The translations under genes and the position numbers were made by a program. The notes under the pieces were generated by a model. The model was given only the letters and a program-made list of their open reading frames with translations. It was not told the origin of the DNA and did not search any database. From assembly GCF_000827125.1 (NCBI RefSeq), contig NZ_CP010311.1:3411524-3475523 (forward strand): a DNA stretch of 64,000 nucleotides. Direction: 5' to 3'. The DNA comes from Geoalkalibacter subterraneus. Lineage in GTDB: Bacteria; Desulfobacterota; Desulfuromonadia; Desulfuromonadales; Geoalkalibacteraceae. Below are positions 7,306 to 14,792 of this stretch, piece after piece; the first letter of the stretch is position 1, and each line of letters starts with the position of its first letter.

Positions 7306-8868
7306 CTAGAGATCCTCCAGAATCTCGTAACGCCCGGCCAGGGCCGCAGCGGCCAGGGCCTGCGCCATCGCATCGGCCAGCGCGGCCGAGTCCATCTCGG
7401 GCCAGGCCTCGATCAGCGAGTCGCGCAGCTCCTCGAGAGAGCTCGCCTGCTCCACCTTGCGGCGGATCACCTCGACCATGTCTTCGACCGGCTTGCGCGC
7501 TTCACGCTCGAGCCGGGCGATCTGCTGCGCCTGTGGGTCATCGGCTTCACTCTGCCCTTTAAGCGCCGCAAGCGCGGTCAGAGACTCGGGCGGGGCGGGT
7601 TTGACGCTTCGCTGCAAAACCTCTTCTCCTTCTTCGGCCTGCGGGATGCGGGTCTTTTCATGCAGCCACCAGGAGGGGATCTTGGCGCCCAGGTCGACAA
7701 ACACCGGCAGGCTCTCCGAGAGCAGCTTGAAATCCTCGGTGTCGCCGGGGTCGAGAAAGAACCTCGGCGCGCGGCGGCGGTCTTCGATGCCGAAGTTGAG
7801 CGCGGCCATCGGCCACAGGATGTCGCGGCAGATGGTGCCGGCGTACTGGCGCGCGTCGGAGCGCAGCAGGCTCTGCTGGCTGCGCTCGTGCACGTTGCCC
7901 AGCGCGTTGGTATTGGTGCCCTCGCCGGTGCCGCTGGTCAGTGTGGAGCCCAGAATCGCCTTGCCCTTGGCCCGTTCGCACCAACGCATCATGGACTCGA
8001 ACAGGTCGGACTTGCCGTTTGCCGCCTCTTTGAACTCGATCTGCATCCCTTCGGGGATGATGCCGGCGGCGCGGTGGCCAAGCGTTGTGACCGCCCGCAG
8101 CAGCGTTGCCCTCTCTTTCGAGGTGGCGTTGCGCGGATAGGTGCCGATGCGCGCGGGCAGACCGTAGATTTCGAGCAGCTCGGCCAGATCGCCCAGTGCG
8201 TAGTTCTGAAACAGGTAGGGCCAGGCCAGCACCCGGAGCAGGCCGGACCTTGACACATAGCCCGCCTTGGCGCGGTGGCGGTGCTGTACCCAACCCAGTG
8301 GCCACAGCGGCGCACCGGTTGCCGAGTTGTCGCGCAGGCGCAGCTCCTGCTGGTTGTCGAGCGGCAGGCGAAACCACGAATGCGGCCGAAAGATCGGCTG
8401 CTCGATAATGCGCCGGCCGCCGTCGATCGACCAGGGCAGCTCCAGGTTGGCCCAGCCGTGGCCGATGCCCGAGCCCATTTCGATAATCAGATCTTCGACC
8501 TCAATGCCGCTGAACACATCGGCGCAGAATTCCGCCGCCTTTTTCTCCTGGGCGTTTGCGCCGTCGGGTGCCACGATCTGCCATTCCATTTCGGCGGCGA
8601 GCTGGCGGCGCTTACCCAGGTCTGCGGCGATCTGCGGGTCTTTCTCCTCCATGTCGTCGAACAGCTCGTGCTGCGCCTTGATGTCGCCGCGCTCGGCGTC
8701 TTCGAGAATGCGGTAGAGCCGGGCAGGGGTCAGGCCCTTGCTGGGGTGCTCGGCGAATTCGCGCTTGAGCATGCCGATGCGCGATTCGTTGTCGGTCTGC
8801 TGCTCTTTGAGCGCGTCGGTTTCATCTGCGCCGAACAGCCGTTTCACGAGGCTTTTGACACTCACCAT
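7306..8868 (-). CDS. Portal protein, DUF935 / Mu gp29-like
   Basis: A 520-residue DUF935-family portal. Landmarks include LTPARLYRILEDAERGDIKAQHELFDDM near residues 48-75, KAGYVSRSGLLRVLAWPYLF in the middle and TLTSGTGEGTNTNALGNVHE. A dodecamer of this protein forms the DNA entry ring and docks the terminase. It overlaps the end of the terminase gene by seven bases and is followed directly by the F-like head gene, the standard order in Mu-like packaging modules. Confidence 0.92.
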   Translation of the reverse strand: MVSVKSLVKRLFGADETDALKEQQTDNESRIGMLKREFAEHPSKGLTPARLYRILEDAERGDIKAQHELFDDMEEKDPQIAADLGKRRQLAAEMEWQIVAPDGANAQEKKAAEFCADVFSGIEVEDLIIEMGSGIGHGWANLELPWSIDGGRRIIEQPIFRPHSWFRLPLDNQQELRLRDNSATGAPLWPLGWVQHRHRAKAGYVSRSGLLRVLAWPYLFQNYALGDLAELLEIYGLPARIGTYPRNATSKERATLLRAVTTLGHRAAGIIPEGMQIEFKEAANGKSDLFESMMRWCERAKGKAILGSTLTSGTGEGTNTNALGNVHERSQQSLLRSDARQYAGTICRDILWPMAALNFGIEDRRRAPRFFLDPGDTEDFKLLSESLPVFVDLGAKIPSWWLHEKTRIPQAEEGEEVLQRSVKPAPPESLTALAALKGQSEADDPQAQQIARLEREARKPVEDMVEVIRRKVEQASSLEELRDSLIEAWPEMDSAALADAMAQALAAAALAGRYEILEDL

Positions 8869-10379
8869 GCACCTCCTATGGCCTCGGCCAGGTCGTCATT
8901 GTTATCGTCCTCGTCGGCCGAGCCGTTCCAGCCGCTGTTCGATCCGGGGGCGGCGGTAAAGTCGATCTCTACCGCCTCCATCAGGCTTGCGTAGTACGCC
9001 ATGGCAATGGCGATGGCGGCGTCGCCGTGGCGGTTCTTGCTGTCGCCGGTCTTGCCCTCCGGAAGCCTCGGGATGCCTTTGACTACCTGCAGCGCCCGCA
9101 GGTCATCGAGCACCTCGCGGTCGCGGGGGATCGAGAGCAGATCATCCTCGAAAGCCGCCTTGAGCTTTGGCATGTTCTCCAGGTACCAGCCTTGTGAGAG
9201 CATCACCGCTTCGATGCGCCCCGCGCCGTAGCGGTAGGCGGTCTGCTCGGCCAGGTATTGCCCGTTTCCGCGCGCATCGAGTGCGCCGGCCTGCAGTCGC
9301 GGCAGGCGGTCGGCGATGTAGTTGAGCACCTGCTCCTGTTGCTTGAACGGCACGTTGCGCAGCTCGACCAGGAACGGCACAAACCGCGAGAGGTCGCGGC
9401 GGATGGCGATCGGGGCGATCACCGTCAGGTCGCCAGAGCGCCCGAAGTCTTCCCCGAAAGCGTGCGGGTCGCCCGGGTCAAGGGCGGTGAGGTGCGGCAG
9501 CAGCTCTTTCTCGCACCAGTCGCGCATCTCGGCTTCGCGCAGATGTTCCGGCCAGCCGTTGAATTCGGCCGATCCCTCGAAACGCAAGACCGGTGCTTCG
9601 CCCATGCGCGACTCGATCAGCGCGCGCGACAGGTAGGCCCCGCCGCCGCTCTTGGGCACGCAGTAATATTCCTCCAGCGCGTCTTCGCGGGTGGCGGTGT
9701 CGCGCAGCAGGTTGTTTTTCCATTCGTCTTCGGCCGCCTGGCTCCAGTCGGTGCCGCGCACCTGGCAGATGCGCTTGTACAGACCGTCGCGGCAGGCGTC
9801 GTCGAGAGTAATGCGGTGCACGCTGTAGCGTTTCTTACCGGCGCGGCTGTCCTGAATGATCTCGTTGAACAGGTTCTCCACGCCGTTGTGGGTGCTGATC
9901 AGCCGCACCTTTGCGCCCCACATGGTCAGCGCCAGCGCCGCTTTGAGCACTTCGGCCAGCTGCTCGTGGAAGGCGGCCTCGTCGATGGTGACGTTGCCCT
10001 GCCGGCCGCGCATGTTCGAGGGCCTGGAGGAAAGCGCCTGAATCTTGAACCCGCTGGTAAAGCGGATGGTGTAGGTGAGGATGTCTTTGTCCTCGTCTTC
10101 GAGGATCTCTTCCTGGATCTCGCTGGCGGCCCGATTGAACGCCTTTGCCCACATGGCGCAGGCGTCGATAAACTCGATCGCCATCTCCTTATTGGAGCCG
10201 ACGTAAAAATGATTGGTGCCGCCTGCCGCTTTCGACGCGCTTGCGGAGAGAACCGCGTCCGCCGCTTCGGCCCAGGTCAGACCGGTCCGGCGGCTTTTCT
10301 CGGCGATTTTGAGCTGCGATTCATCGGCAACCCAGCGCCGCTGGTAGGGCAGCAAAATGCTTTCGGGCGTCTCGCTCAT
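8862..10379 (-). CDS. Terminase large subunit, Mu gp28-like
   Basis: A 505-residue packaging motor and nuclease. The ATPase part is visible as LLPYQRRWVADESQLKIAEK followed by KSRRTGLTWAEA in the Walker A position, and GNVTIDEAAFHE as Walker B. The nuclease part contains FGEDFGRSGDLTVIAPI with an acidic residue expected to bind metal, and later DARGNGQYLAEQ. It overlaps the small-subunit-like gene by four bases and the portal by seven, indicating coupled translation. Confidence 0.92.
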   Translation of the reverse strand: MSETPESILLPYQRRWVADESQLKIAEKSRRTGLTWAEAADAVLSASASKAAGGTNHFYVGSNKEMAIEFIDACAMWAKAFNRAASEIQEEILEDEDKDILTYTIRFTSGFKIQALSSRPSNMRGRQGNVTIDEAAFHEQLAEVLKAALALTMWGAKVRLISTHNGVENLFNEIIQDSRAGKKRYSVHRITLDDACRDGLYKRICQVRGTDWSQAAEDEWKNNLLRDTATREDALEEYYCVPKSGGGAYLSRALIESRMGEAPVLRFEGSAEFNGWPEHLREAEMRDWCEKELLPHLTALDPGDPHAFGEDFGRSGDLTVIAPIAIRRDLSRFVPFLVELRNVPFKQQEQVLNYIADRLPRLQAGALDARGNGQYLAEQTAYRYGAGRIEAVMLSQGWYLENMPKLKAAFEDDLLSIPRDREVLDDLRALQVVKGIPRLPEGKTGDSKNRHGDAAIAIAMAYYASLMEAVEIDFTAAPGSNSGWNGSADEDDNNDDLAEAIGGAW

Positions 10380-10981
10380 GCAGTCCCCAGAATCTCGCGT
10401 TTGATCGCCTCGATCGAATCGCGGCTCATGCCCTGGTTGGCCAGGGTCTTCTCCGTCACGTCGGCCGCGGCCTCGGCGGCCTGCCTGCGGATCTCTGCCT
10501 CGCGCTTGACGTTGAGGTTTGCGGCCTGTTCAAGACGCTGTGTGGTCAGCGCCAGGTCTTTAAGCATGCCGACCACCGCCGGGGCGTTCTCAGGGTCGAC
10601 CCCGCCGCGCTTGAGCATGCGGGTCAGGTCGAAGGAGAGGCTGCGCAGGATCTCGTTGACCAGGCTGCCGACCTGCCCCTGGGGCGCGGCTCCGAGCTTG
10701 CCGATCCACACTTCGGCGATTTCGCGCGACTCGCGCAGCTCCTTGCCGATCTCCTCCATCTCAAGCGCGTAGCGGTTGACTGCGCTTTTACTCAGCCTCT
10801 CCGGCGTCCCGTCGGGCAGATCGGCGCGGGTGCGCAAATCTTCGAGCATGGCGTTGATGCGCCTCACCGCTTCGAGCTGCGTGACGCGGCGATCGGCGAG
10901 CAGCTCGTTGAGCTGGGCGCGGATATCGTCTGGCAAAAGGTCAATGCTCGACTGCTGGCGCTTTTTGCGCGTGCGGCCCAT
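10376..10981 (-). CDS. DUF3486 protein, Mu gp27-like (terminase small subunit candidate)
   Basis: A 201-residue protein with the DUF3486 pattern: N-terminal basic MGRTRKKRQQSSIDLLPDDI, then LNELLADRRVTQLEAVRRIN, a helical region typical of small DNA-binding packaging proteins. It lies immediately in front of the terminase large subunit, where Mu has gp27. The role as a small terminase is a family-level inference. Confidence 0.85.
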   Translation of the reverse strand: MGRTRKKRQQSSIDLLPDDIRAQLNELLADRRVTQLEAVRRINAMLEDLRTRADLPDGTPERLSKSAVNRYALEMEEIGKELRESREIAEVWIGKLGAAPQGQVGSLVNEILRSLSFDLTRMLKRGGVDPENAPAVVGMLKDLALTTQRLEQAANLNVKREAEIRRQAAEAAADVTEKTLANQGMSRDSIEAIKREILGTA

Positions 10982-10984
10982 GGG

Positions 10985-11281
10985 TTACGCCCTCGGCCGG
11001 GGGCGCTTGATGCCGTCGACGCGGGCGGCGCCGGTAGAGACGTCGATGCCGCGCCCGGTGATGCGCGCAACCTTGATGCCTGCGGTATCGCCCACGGTCA
11101 CCAGCCCCTGCTCTTCGAGCCAGCCAAGCTCGGTGCGCACCCGGTCACGGGTCACGGTGTGCCCGAAAAGCCCTAGAATCTCTTGCAGGATGGACTCGTT
11201 TGCGCTGTAGCCCTGGTCTTCTGCCAGCGCCTTTAGAATCACCAGCCGGATATCCGCAGTGACAAGATCGGCAAAGCTCAT
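10985..11281 (-). CDS. Mu gp26-like winged-helix protein
   Basis: A 98-residue protein with a winged-helix pattern (ADIRLVILKALAEDQGYSAN, then VRTELGWLEEQGLVTVGDT and a short beta wing KVARITGRGIDV). Similar small proteins lie between DUF2730 and DUF3486 in Mu-like phages. Its start overlaps the DUF2730 stop by four bases. It may bind DNA during packaging, but this is not established. Confidence 0.72.
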   Translation of the reverse strand: MSFADLVTADIRLVILKALAEDQGYSANESILQEILGLFGHTVTRDRVRTELGWLEEQGLVTVGDTAGIKVARITGRGIDVSTGAARVDGIKRPRPRA

Positions 11282-11724
11282 GTGTTCCCCCGGTTGTTCA
11301 GCAGGTGCTCATGCACCAGTTGCAGGTTGTTGTTCAGGCCCTTGACCGCGCCCACCAGCTCGTGCACGTCGCCGTGGATCTGGTCGATGCGGCGGTAGAC
11401 TTTAGCGAGGTCTGTGTGGTTGGGCAGGTGCTTGACTTCGCCTTCAACGGTGCGGATCCGGTCGCCGTGCAGCGCCATGATTTCATCGATTCGTTTATGG
11501 TGATCCCTGCAGTCGGCTGGGGACGTCACAGCGTCGAGCCGTTTTCTCAGGGCGTCCACCTGTGTTTTGGGGGCCCGGTCATTCACCGCCGCTTCAACCG
11601 CCCTGAAACGCTTTGAGGTCACCTTCTCGCGATCGCGCCACCAGGAAAAGATCCCCAGCGCAATCAACCCGCCCAGCTGGACCACGTCGAACCAGAACCG
11701 CGCCGCGCCGTAGTTTTCAATCAT
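11278..11724 (-). CDS. DUF2730 membrane-anchored coiled-coil protein, Mu gp25-like
   Basis: A 148-residue protein with one N-terminal membrane segment (FWFDVVQLGGLIALGIFSWW) followed by a long charged helical region likely to form a coiled coil (AKVYRRIDQIHGDVHELVGA). This matches DUF2730 proteins in Mu-like phages. It overlaps both neighbours by four bases. The function is unknown. Confidence 0.75.
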   Translation of the reverse strand: MIENYGAARFWFDVVQLGGLIALGIFSWWRDREKVTSKRFRAVEAAVNDRAPKTQVDALRKRLDAVTSPADCRDHHKRIDEIMALHGDRIRTVEGEVKHLPNHTDLAKVYRRIDQIHGDVHELVGAVKGLNNNLQLVHEHLLNNRGNT

Positions 11725-11927
11725 CGGTGCGCCTCGATCTCGCGCTGGCAGTCGATGCAGCGCACAGCATTGGGGTTGGCCTGGCGGCGTTTCAACGGGA
11801 TCTCCTCTTCGCAGTCGATACAGTGTGTGCGCCCGGCGGCGCTGCTCTGTCGGTTGCGCCAGGCGTCGAGCGCCTGGGCCTGGTAGCGCTCGTTGTGCCT
11901 CTGCGCCCGGTCGATATCGTCAGCCAT
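11721..11927 (-). CDS. TraR/DksA-type zinc-finger protein
   Basis: A 68-residue protein with a C4 zinc finger: CIDCEEEIPLKRR and then CIDCQREI near the C-terminus. The N-terminus is an acidic helix (MADDIDRAQRHNERYQAQAL). This is the short TraR/DksA type that occurs in Mu-like phages and may enter the RNA polymerase secondary channel. The ATG at 11927 is chosen because the longer frame overlaps the spanin genes. It may help late transcription. Confidence 0.8.
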   Translation of the reverse strand: MADDIDRAQRHNERYQAQALDAWRNRQSSAAGRTHCIDCEEEIPLKRRQANPNAVRCIDCQREIEAHR

Positions 11928-11932
11928 GTCGT

Positions 11933-12160
11933 CTATTCTTCTTGCAGCCGGTCGCCGCAGCACTCCAGCAGATCGACCAGCGCCTCGTCGGAGAGCAGCC
12001 AGCCGGTAAAGGGGGCGGGCTCTGTCGCCTCAAGGGCGATCGTCTCGCTGCTGCCCCGCAGATAAATGTTCTCGGGCGGCTTTGCGGCGCAGCTCGTCAA
12101 TACGAGCGCTGACGCGATCAGCGTCCCTCTCAGCCACAGCCCGGCGTATCTCTTGCTCAT
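11933..12160 (-). CDS. Outer-membrane spanin lipoprotein (Rz1-like)
   Basis: A 75-residue lipoprotein starting at 12160, with a basic N-terminus, hydrophobic segment and lipobox ending LVLTSC, followed by AAKPPENIYL. The cysteine would be lipidated and anchored in the outer membrane. It overlaps the inner-membrane spanin candidate by about 130 bases in another frame, the usual Rz/Rz1 arrangement. Together they would fuse the two membranes at the last step of lysis. Confidence 0.72.
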   Translation of the reverse strand: MSKRYAGLWLRGTLIASALVLTSCAAKPPENIYLRGSSETIALEATEPAPFTGWLLSDEALVDLLECCGDRLQEE

Positions 12161-12260
12161 CCTCGGTTCCGCGCCGCTCATCCTGGCGCGCCTTCCATTC
12201 CTGGTAGTGGTGCAGCAGCGCGACGATGACCGCCGCGATGCCTGCGATTGCCTCCAGCAC
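12030..12260 (-). CDS. Inner-membrane spanin candidate (Rz-like)
   Basis: A 76-residue protein with an N-terminal membrane helix (MLEAIAGIAAVIVALLHHYQ) followed by a highly charged helical tail (RAVAERDADRVSARIDELRR), the layout of an inner-membrane spanin with a periplasmic coiled coil. It overlaps the lipoprotein gene and follows the holin-like gene. It is shorter than many Rz proteins, so the call rests mainly on architecture and position. Confidence 0.62.
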   Translation of the reverse strand: MLEAIAGIAAVIVALLHHYQEWKARQDERRGTEDEQEIRRAVAERDADRVSARIDELRRKAAREHLSAGQQRDDRP

Positions 12261-12266
12261 CGCCGC

Positions 12267-12488
12267 TTAGTCCGTGCCCTGTGCGCCGACGTGCGGGTCG
12301 GTCTTATCCCCCCAGGTCACCGGCTCTTTGGTCATCAGACGCAACGCCACGTTGATGGCGGCGAGGAGCGAAACCTGTGTTTCAGGGTCGATTACAAAGC
12401 CTGTAAAGGACTGTAAAACCATCGCCAGCAGTGCGACGACGTTGGTCCAGAAGGTTTTGGAGAGATAGATTTTCTTTCCGGTTGCCAT
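12267..12488 (-). CDS. Small membrane protein, holin candidate
   Basis: A 73-residue protein with a basic N-terminus (MATGKKIYLSKTFWTN), one clear hydrophobic stretch (VVALLAMVLQSFTGFVI) and a weaker second (VSLLAAINVALRLMT). It lies between the endolysin and spanins, where a holin is expected. No family-specific motif is visible. Confidence 0.55.
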   Translation of the reverse strand: MATGKKIYLSKTFWTNVVALLAMVLQSFTGFVIDPETQVSLLAAINVALRLMTKEPVTWGDKTDPHVGAQGTD

Positions 12489-12502
12489 AGGGTGTGCTCC
12501 TT

Positions 12503-12997
12503 TCAGCTTTCGAGACGGCCCAGCCAGCCGGCCAGAAAGCGCGGCTGATCAAGGGATATGTAGTGCCCGGCGGCCTGGTATTTAAGCGCAGCAAGCAGGG
12601 CGCGCGGGTGATCGTACTCGTTGACGGCGGCGGCGGTGACGGGGCCAAGCAGGCCGTCCACAACCAGAGAGCCCCCGGCGCGCAGCAGGTTGCAGGCACG
12701 CTGCAGCATGCGCACAGCCGCCCCGGGCCCGCAGTTGACCCCCAGGTCGAACAGGCGCGCGGCCAGATCCGGGTGCTTAATGCGCCAGATGCCGGGCTTC
12801 TCCCAGTAGTCTTCGCGGTAGATGGCCACAGCGTGGGCCATCGAGAGATTGGCAATGTCAAGGTCGGGATAGGCGCGGCGGCTGATGCCGTACTTCGTCG
12901 CGCCGCCGCGATCGTGCGCGTCGTCGACGTAGCCGCCTTCATGCTGGATGGTACGCATCACCGCATTATTGAAATGATCTGTCTCGGAATGGCCCAT
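12503..12997 (-). CDS. GH108-family endolysin (N-acetylmuramidase)
   Basis: A 164-residue peptidoglycan hydrolase of glycoside hydrolase family 108. The catalytic motif EGGY is at residues 20-23 with Glu20 as the expected acid, followed by DRGGATKYGISRRAYPDLDI. The C-terminal half resembles the peptidoglycan-binding part (LFDLGVNCGPGAAVRMLQRA and DGLLGPVTAAAVNE). It is the first gene after a terminator, so it probably opens a late transcription unit. It would degrade the cell wall for release. Confidence 0.92.
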   Translation of the reverse strand: MGHSETDHFNNAVMRTIQHEGGYVDDAHDRGGATKYGISRRAYPDLDIANLSMAHAVAIYREDYWEKPGIWRIKHPDLAARLFDLGVNCGPGAAVRMLQRACNLLRAGGSLVVDGLLGPVTAAAVNEYDHPRALLAALKYQAAGHYISLDQPRFLAGWLGRLES

Positions 12998-13117
12998 GTC
13001 GATACCCTTAAAGCCGCCAGGCGGGCCCGGCGGCGTTGCAGTGTGACGTATTCTGTCACGGTCAGGGTATGAAAAAGCCCGCCGGGCGGCGGGCGGTTTG
13101 TCAGGGGTGAGATAATT
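12998..13117 (-). promoter_or_regulatory. Early/late boundary region with candidate late promoter
   Basis: Between the last middle gene and the endolysin lies a non-coding stretch with a terminator (13072-13097) and, 3' of it on the minus strand, a dyad GTGAC-N7-GTCAC at 13043-13059. A near copy of the dyad occurs inside the neighbouring gene at 13852-13868. Mu drives late genes from activator-dependent promoters; a C-like activator site here is an inference. Confidence 0.4.
13072..13097 (-). terminator. Rho-independent terminator ending the middle operon
   Basis: On the minus strand GCCCGCC, a four-base loop and GGCGGGC are followed by five T residues. It lies after the stop of the 13118-13420 gene and before the endolysin gene. 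Confidence 0.8.
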
Positions 13118-13420
13118 CTAAAGAGGCAGGTCCATCTGGTTGGGGTCGTCGAACTTGCGGGTGATGGTGCGGTTGCGGGCGAGGAAATCAACCAGCTCCT
13201 GGTAGCGTACCCGGTGGTGGCCGCGCGTCATGTAGCTATCGAGCGTCCAGGGCAGGCGGGGGCTGCCGTCAAGCTCCTGATCGTAGGCGGCGACCATGCG
13301 CCAGAATGTACGCTCTGAGACACCCAGGATCAGACACACCTCGCTGCGCCGGTAGCTGGGGCGCACCGGCAGGCCTGCGGCCTTGAGCATGCCGTTGAGC
13401 TTTTCTTGGGCGAGGTCCAT
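13118..13420 (-). CDS. Helix-turn-helix regulator at the end of the middle operon
   Basis: A 100-residue protein with a helix-turn-helix of the MerR/excisionase type (SYRRSEVCLILGVSERTFWR, then RLPWTLDSYM and HHRVRYQELVDFLAR). An in-frame ATG 27 bases upstream is also possible. It is the last gene before the terminator that separates middle and late genes, the position held by the late-gene activator in Mu, although its sequence does not look like Mor/C. A regulatory role in the lytic cascade is plausible but unproven. Confidence 0.65.
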   Translation of the reverse strand: MDLAQEKLNGMLKAAGLPVRPSYRRSEVCLILGVSERTFWRMVAAYDQELDGSPRLPWTLDSYMTRGHHRVRYQELVDFLARNRTITRKFDDPNQMDLPL

Positions 13421-13427
13421 AGGCTGT

Positions 13428-14222
13428 TCACTCTCCTTTCTTGGCAAGCTGTTCGCGCAGCTCGCGCAGCCGCTGTTTTCCGGCTTCGCGCTCTGCGTCG
13501 CTGAGCGGCGGCTCGTCGAGCTTTGGCCGGTCGGGGCGGCGCGGCAGGGCCTCGATCAGCGCTGCGGGTTCGGGCCAGCGTTTGAGCCCCTGGGACAGCA
13601 GCTTTTCAAAACCCTTGCGGATGCGCGGCGCGTCGATCTCTTCAATCTTCAAGCCCTGGCGCTGGGCCACCAGCCGCCAGATATCGGCGGTGCGGCAGAT
13701 CACATCGGCGGCGGGCGTGCCGTCAAGCCCCAGCGTCAGCAGCGCCGAGAGCCCTTCAGCCAGGCCGCGCTCCAGCCAGCCGCTTCCCGCCCACTCTGAG
13801 AGCGCCACGATGGCCGAAGCCCGCTTGCCGCGTGGGGCGGGGTTGTCGTTTGCGACATATTCTGTCACGGCATGCGCCCCGGCGTCGACGGACTCAACAA
13901 CGCGTTTCAGGTAATTATGGTTCTTCAGCGGCCGCACGTCGCCCTGGTCGCGCTTGGCGCGCATGGCTTCGACGGTCTCGGTCAGGGCCGTGGCCAGGGC
14001 GCTGCGGTCGGCGGGCAGCTCAAGCACCTCGCGCGCCAGCTTGAGGGCGCGGGCATGGCTTAAATCTCGCGACGCCGGGCGAAAGCAGCCCAGGTAGGCC
14101 ACCAGCGGCTTGAACAGCGGGCCGCTGCCGGCGAGCAGAACCAGCAGCTCGCGGCCGGATTCGTCGGCGGTGAAGGCTTCAAGGCTGTTGCTGGCGTGGC
14201 AGCAGGGGCAGCGCAGTTTCAT
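13428..14222 (-). CDS. Phage protein with N-terminal zinc ribbon
   Basis: A 264-residue protein of unknown function. It opens MKLRCPCCHASNSLEAF, a CxxC half of a zinc-binding knuckle, followed by a mostly helical protein and a basic, charged C-terminus (REAGKQRLRELREQLAKKGE). The start overlaps the preceding stop by four bases. It lies in the middle operon with regulators and DNA-transaction proteins. I cannot name the family. Confidence 0.6.
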   Translation of the reverse strand: MKLRCPCCHASNSLEAFTADESGRELLVLLAGSGPLFKPLVAYLGCFRPASRDLSHARALKLAREVLELPADRSALATALTETVEAMRAKRDQGDVRPLKNHNYLKRVVESVDAGAHAVTEYVANDNPAPRGKRASAIVALSEWAGSGWLERGLAEGLSALLTLGLDGTPAADVICRTADIWRLVAQRQGLKIEEIDAPRIRKGFEKLLSQGLKRWPEPAALIEALPRRPDRPKLDEPPLSDAEREAGKQRLRELREQLAKKGE

Positions 14223-14398
14223 GCCAGGTCCAGCAAGCGTTCGACGATGCGCAACAGATCCTTGGCGACGTCGCCGTCTCTGCCGAACTGGTCCCCGGCG
14301 AACTTGAGGCGCTTTACGCAGGCGGCGTCAATGTCGCCGTCGTCGATATAGGGGCGCCCAGTCGTCAAAATGGCGTCAACCAATTCTTTTTCGGTCAT
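14219..14398 (-). CDS. Small acidic phage protein
   Basis: A 59-residue acidic protein (MTEKELVDAILTTGRPYIDD) whose ATG overlaps the stop of the gene upstream (ATGA), so it is translationally coupled. Its family is unknown. Confidence 0.6.
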   Translation of the reverse strand: MTEKELVDAILTTGRPYIDDGDIDAACVKRLKFAGDQFGRDGDVAKDLLRIVERLLDLA

Positions 14399-14562
14399 AT
14401 CTTCCTCCATTTGCACACCATCACCGGCCCGAGCATCAGCGACCATTCGAGCACATCATAGGGCGCGTCGCAGCGCTCGAAACCCCAGCACTTCCACCAG
14501 ACGCGCAGCGGCCCGCCGTAGCTGCAGGTGATGCGGGTTAGTCGAAAAAAAAGGCGCTTCAT
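14395..14562 (-). CDS. Small Trp/Cys-rich phage protein
   Basis: A 55-residue ORF starting at 14562 with a GGGAGG ribosome binding site. It is rich in Arg, Trp and Cys (MKRLFFRLTRITCSYGGPLR, then VWWKCWGFERC). It is the first gene downstream of hammerhead ribozyme 1, whose 3' end is 26 bases before the start. The stop overlaps the next start. I do not recognise it; the ribosome binding site and coupling support it being real. Confidence 0.6.
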   Translation of the reverse strand: MKRLFFRLTRITCSYGGPLRVWWKCWGFERCDAPYDVLEWSLMLGPVMVCKWRKI

Positions 14563-14587
14563 CCGTTGCCTCCCATCTTTTTATGGC

Positions 14588-14656
14588 TGCTCGTCAGTAC
14601 CGGGTCGCCACGCCCGGCAGACGTGAGGTCGCAAAATGCGGCCTCACGTTTCGCTT
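14588..14656 (-). ncRNA. Type II hammerhead ribozyme 1
   Basis: On the minus strand GC-GAAA (14654-14649) is followed by stem III (11 pairs including one C-A mismatch, loop AUUUU), the cleavage triplet GUC at 14622-14620, stem I (six pairs closed by a ten-base loop) and the core CUGACGA at 14597-14591, then GC. The order GAAA - stem III - GUC - stem I - CUGANGA is the type II permutation. The predicted cut is between 14620 and 14619. Stem II is only two to three pairs long. The stop codon of the upstream 45-residue gene is directly in front of the GCGAAA box. Confidence 0.88.
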
Positions 14657-14792
14657 AAGTTCGACGCTTCTTCTCCGCCTCAGCCTCAGCCTTCCATCTC
14701 TTGAGCTGCTCTAGCTCGGCAATAAAAGCGGCATACTCGTTGGCATCCAAAATGACTTTATTCCCGTTGTACCCCAGTATTCTAGGTATCAT
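14655..14792 (-). CDS. Small phage protein between ORF6N gene and ribozyme 1
   Basis: A 45-residue protein (MIPRILGYNGNKVILDANEY, then a charged helix rich in Ala, Glu and Lys). The ATG overlaps the ORF6N stop (ATGA) and is preceded by GGGGAG. Its TAA stop abuts the first base of hammerhead ribozyme 1. The family is unknown. Confidence 0.65.
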   Translation of the reverse strand: MIPRILGYNGNKVILDANEYAAFIAELEQLKRWKAEAEAEKKRRT

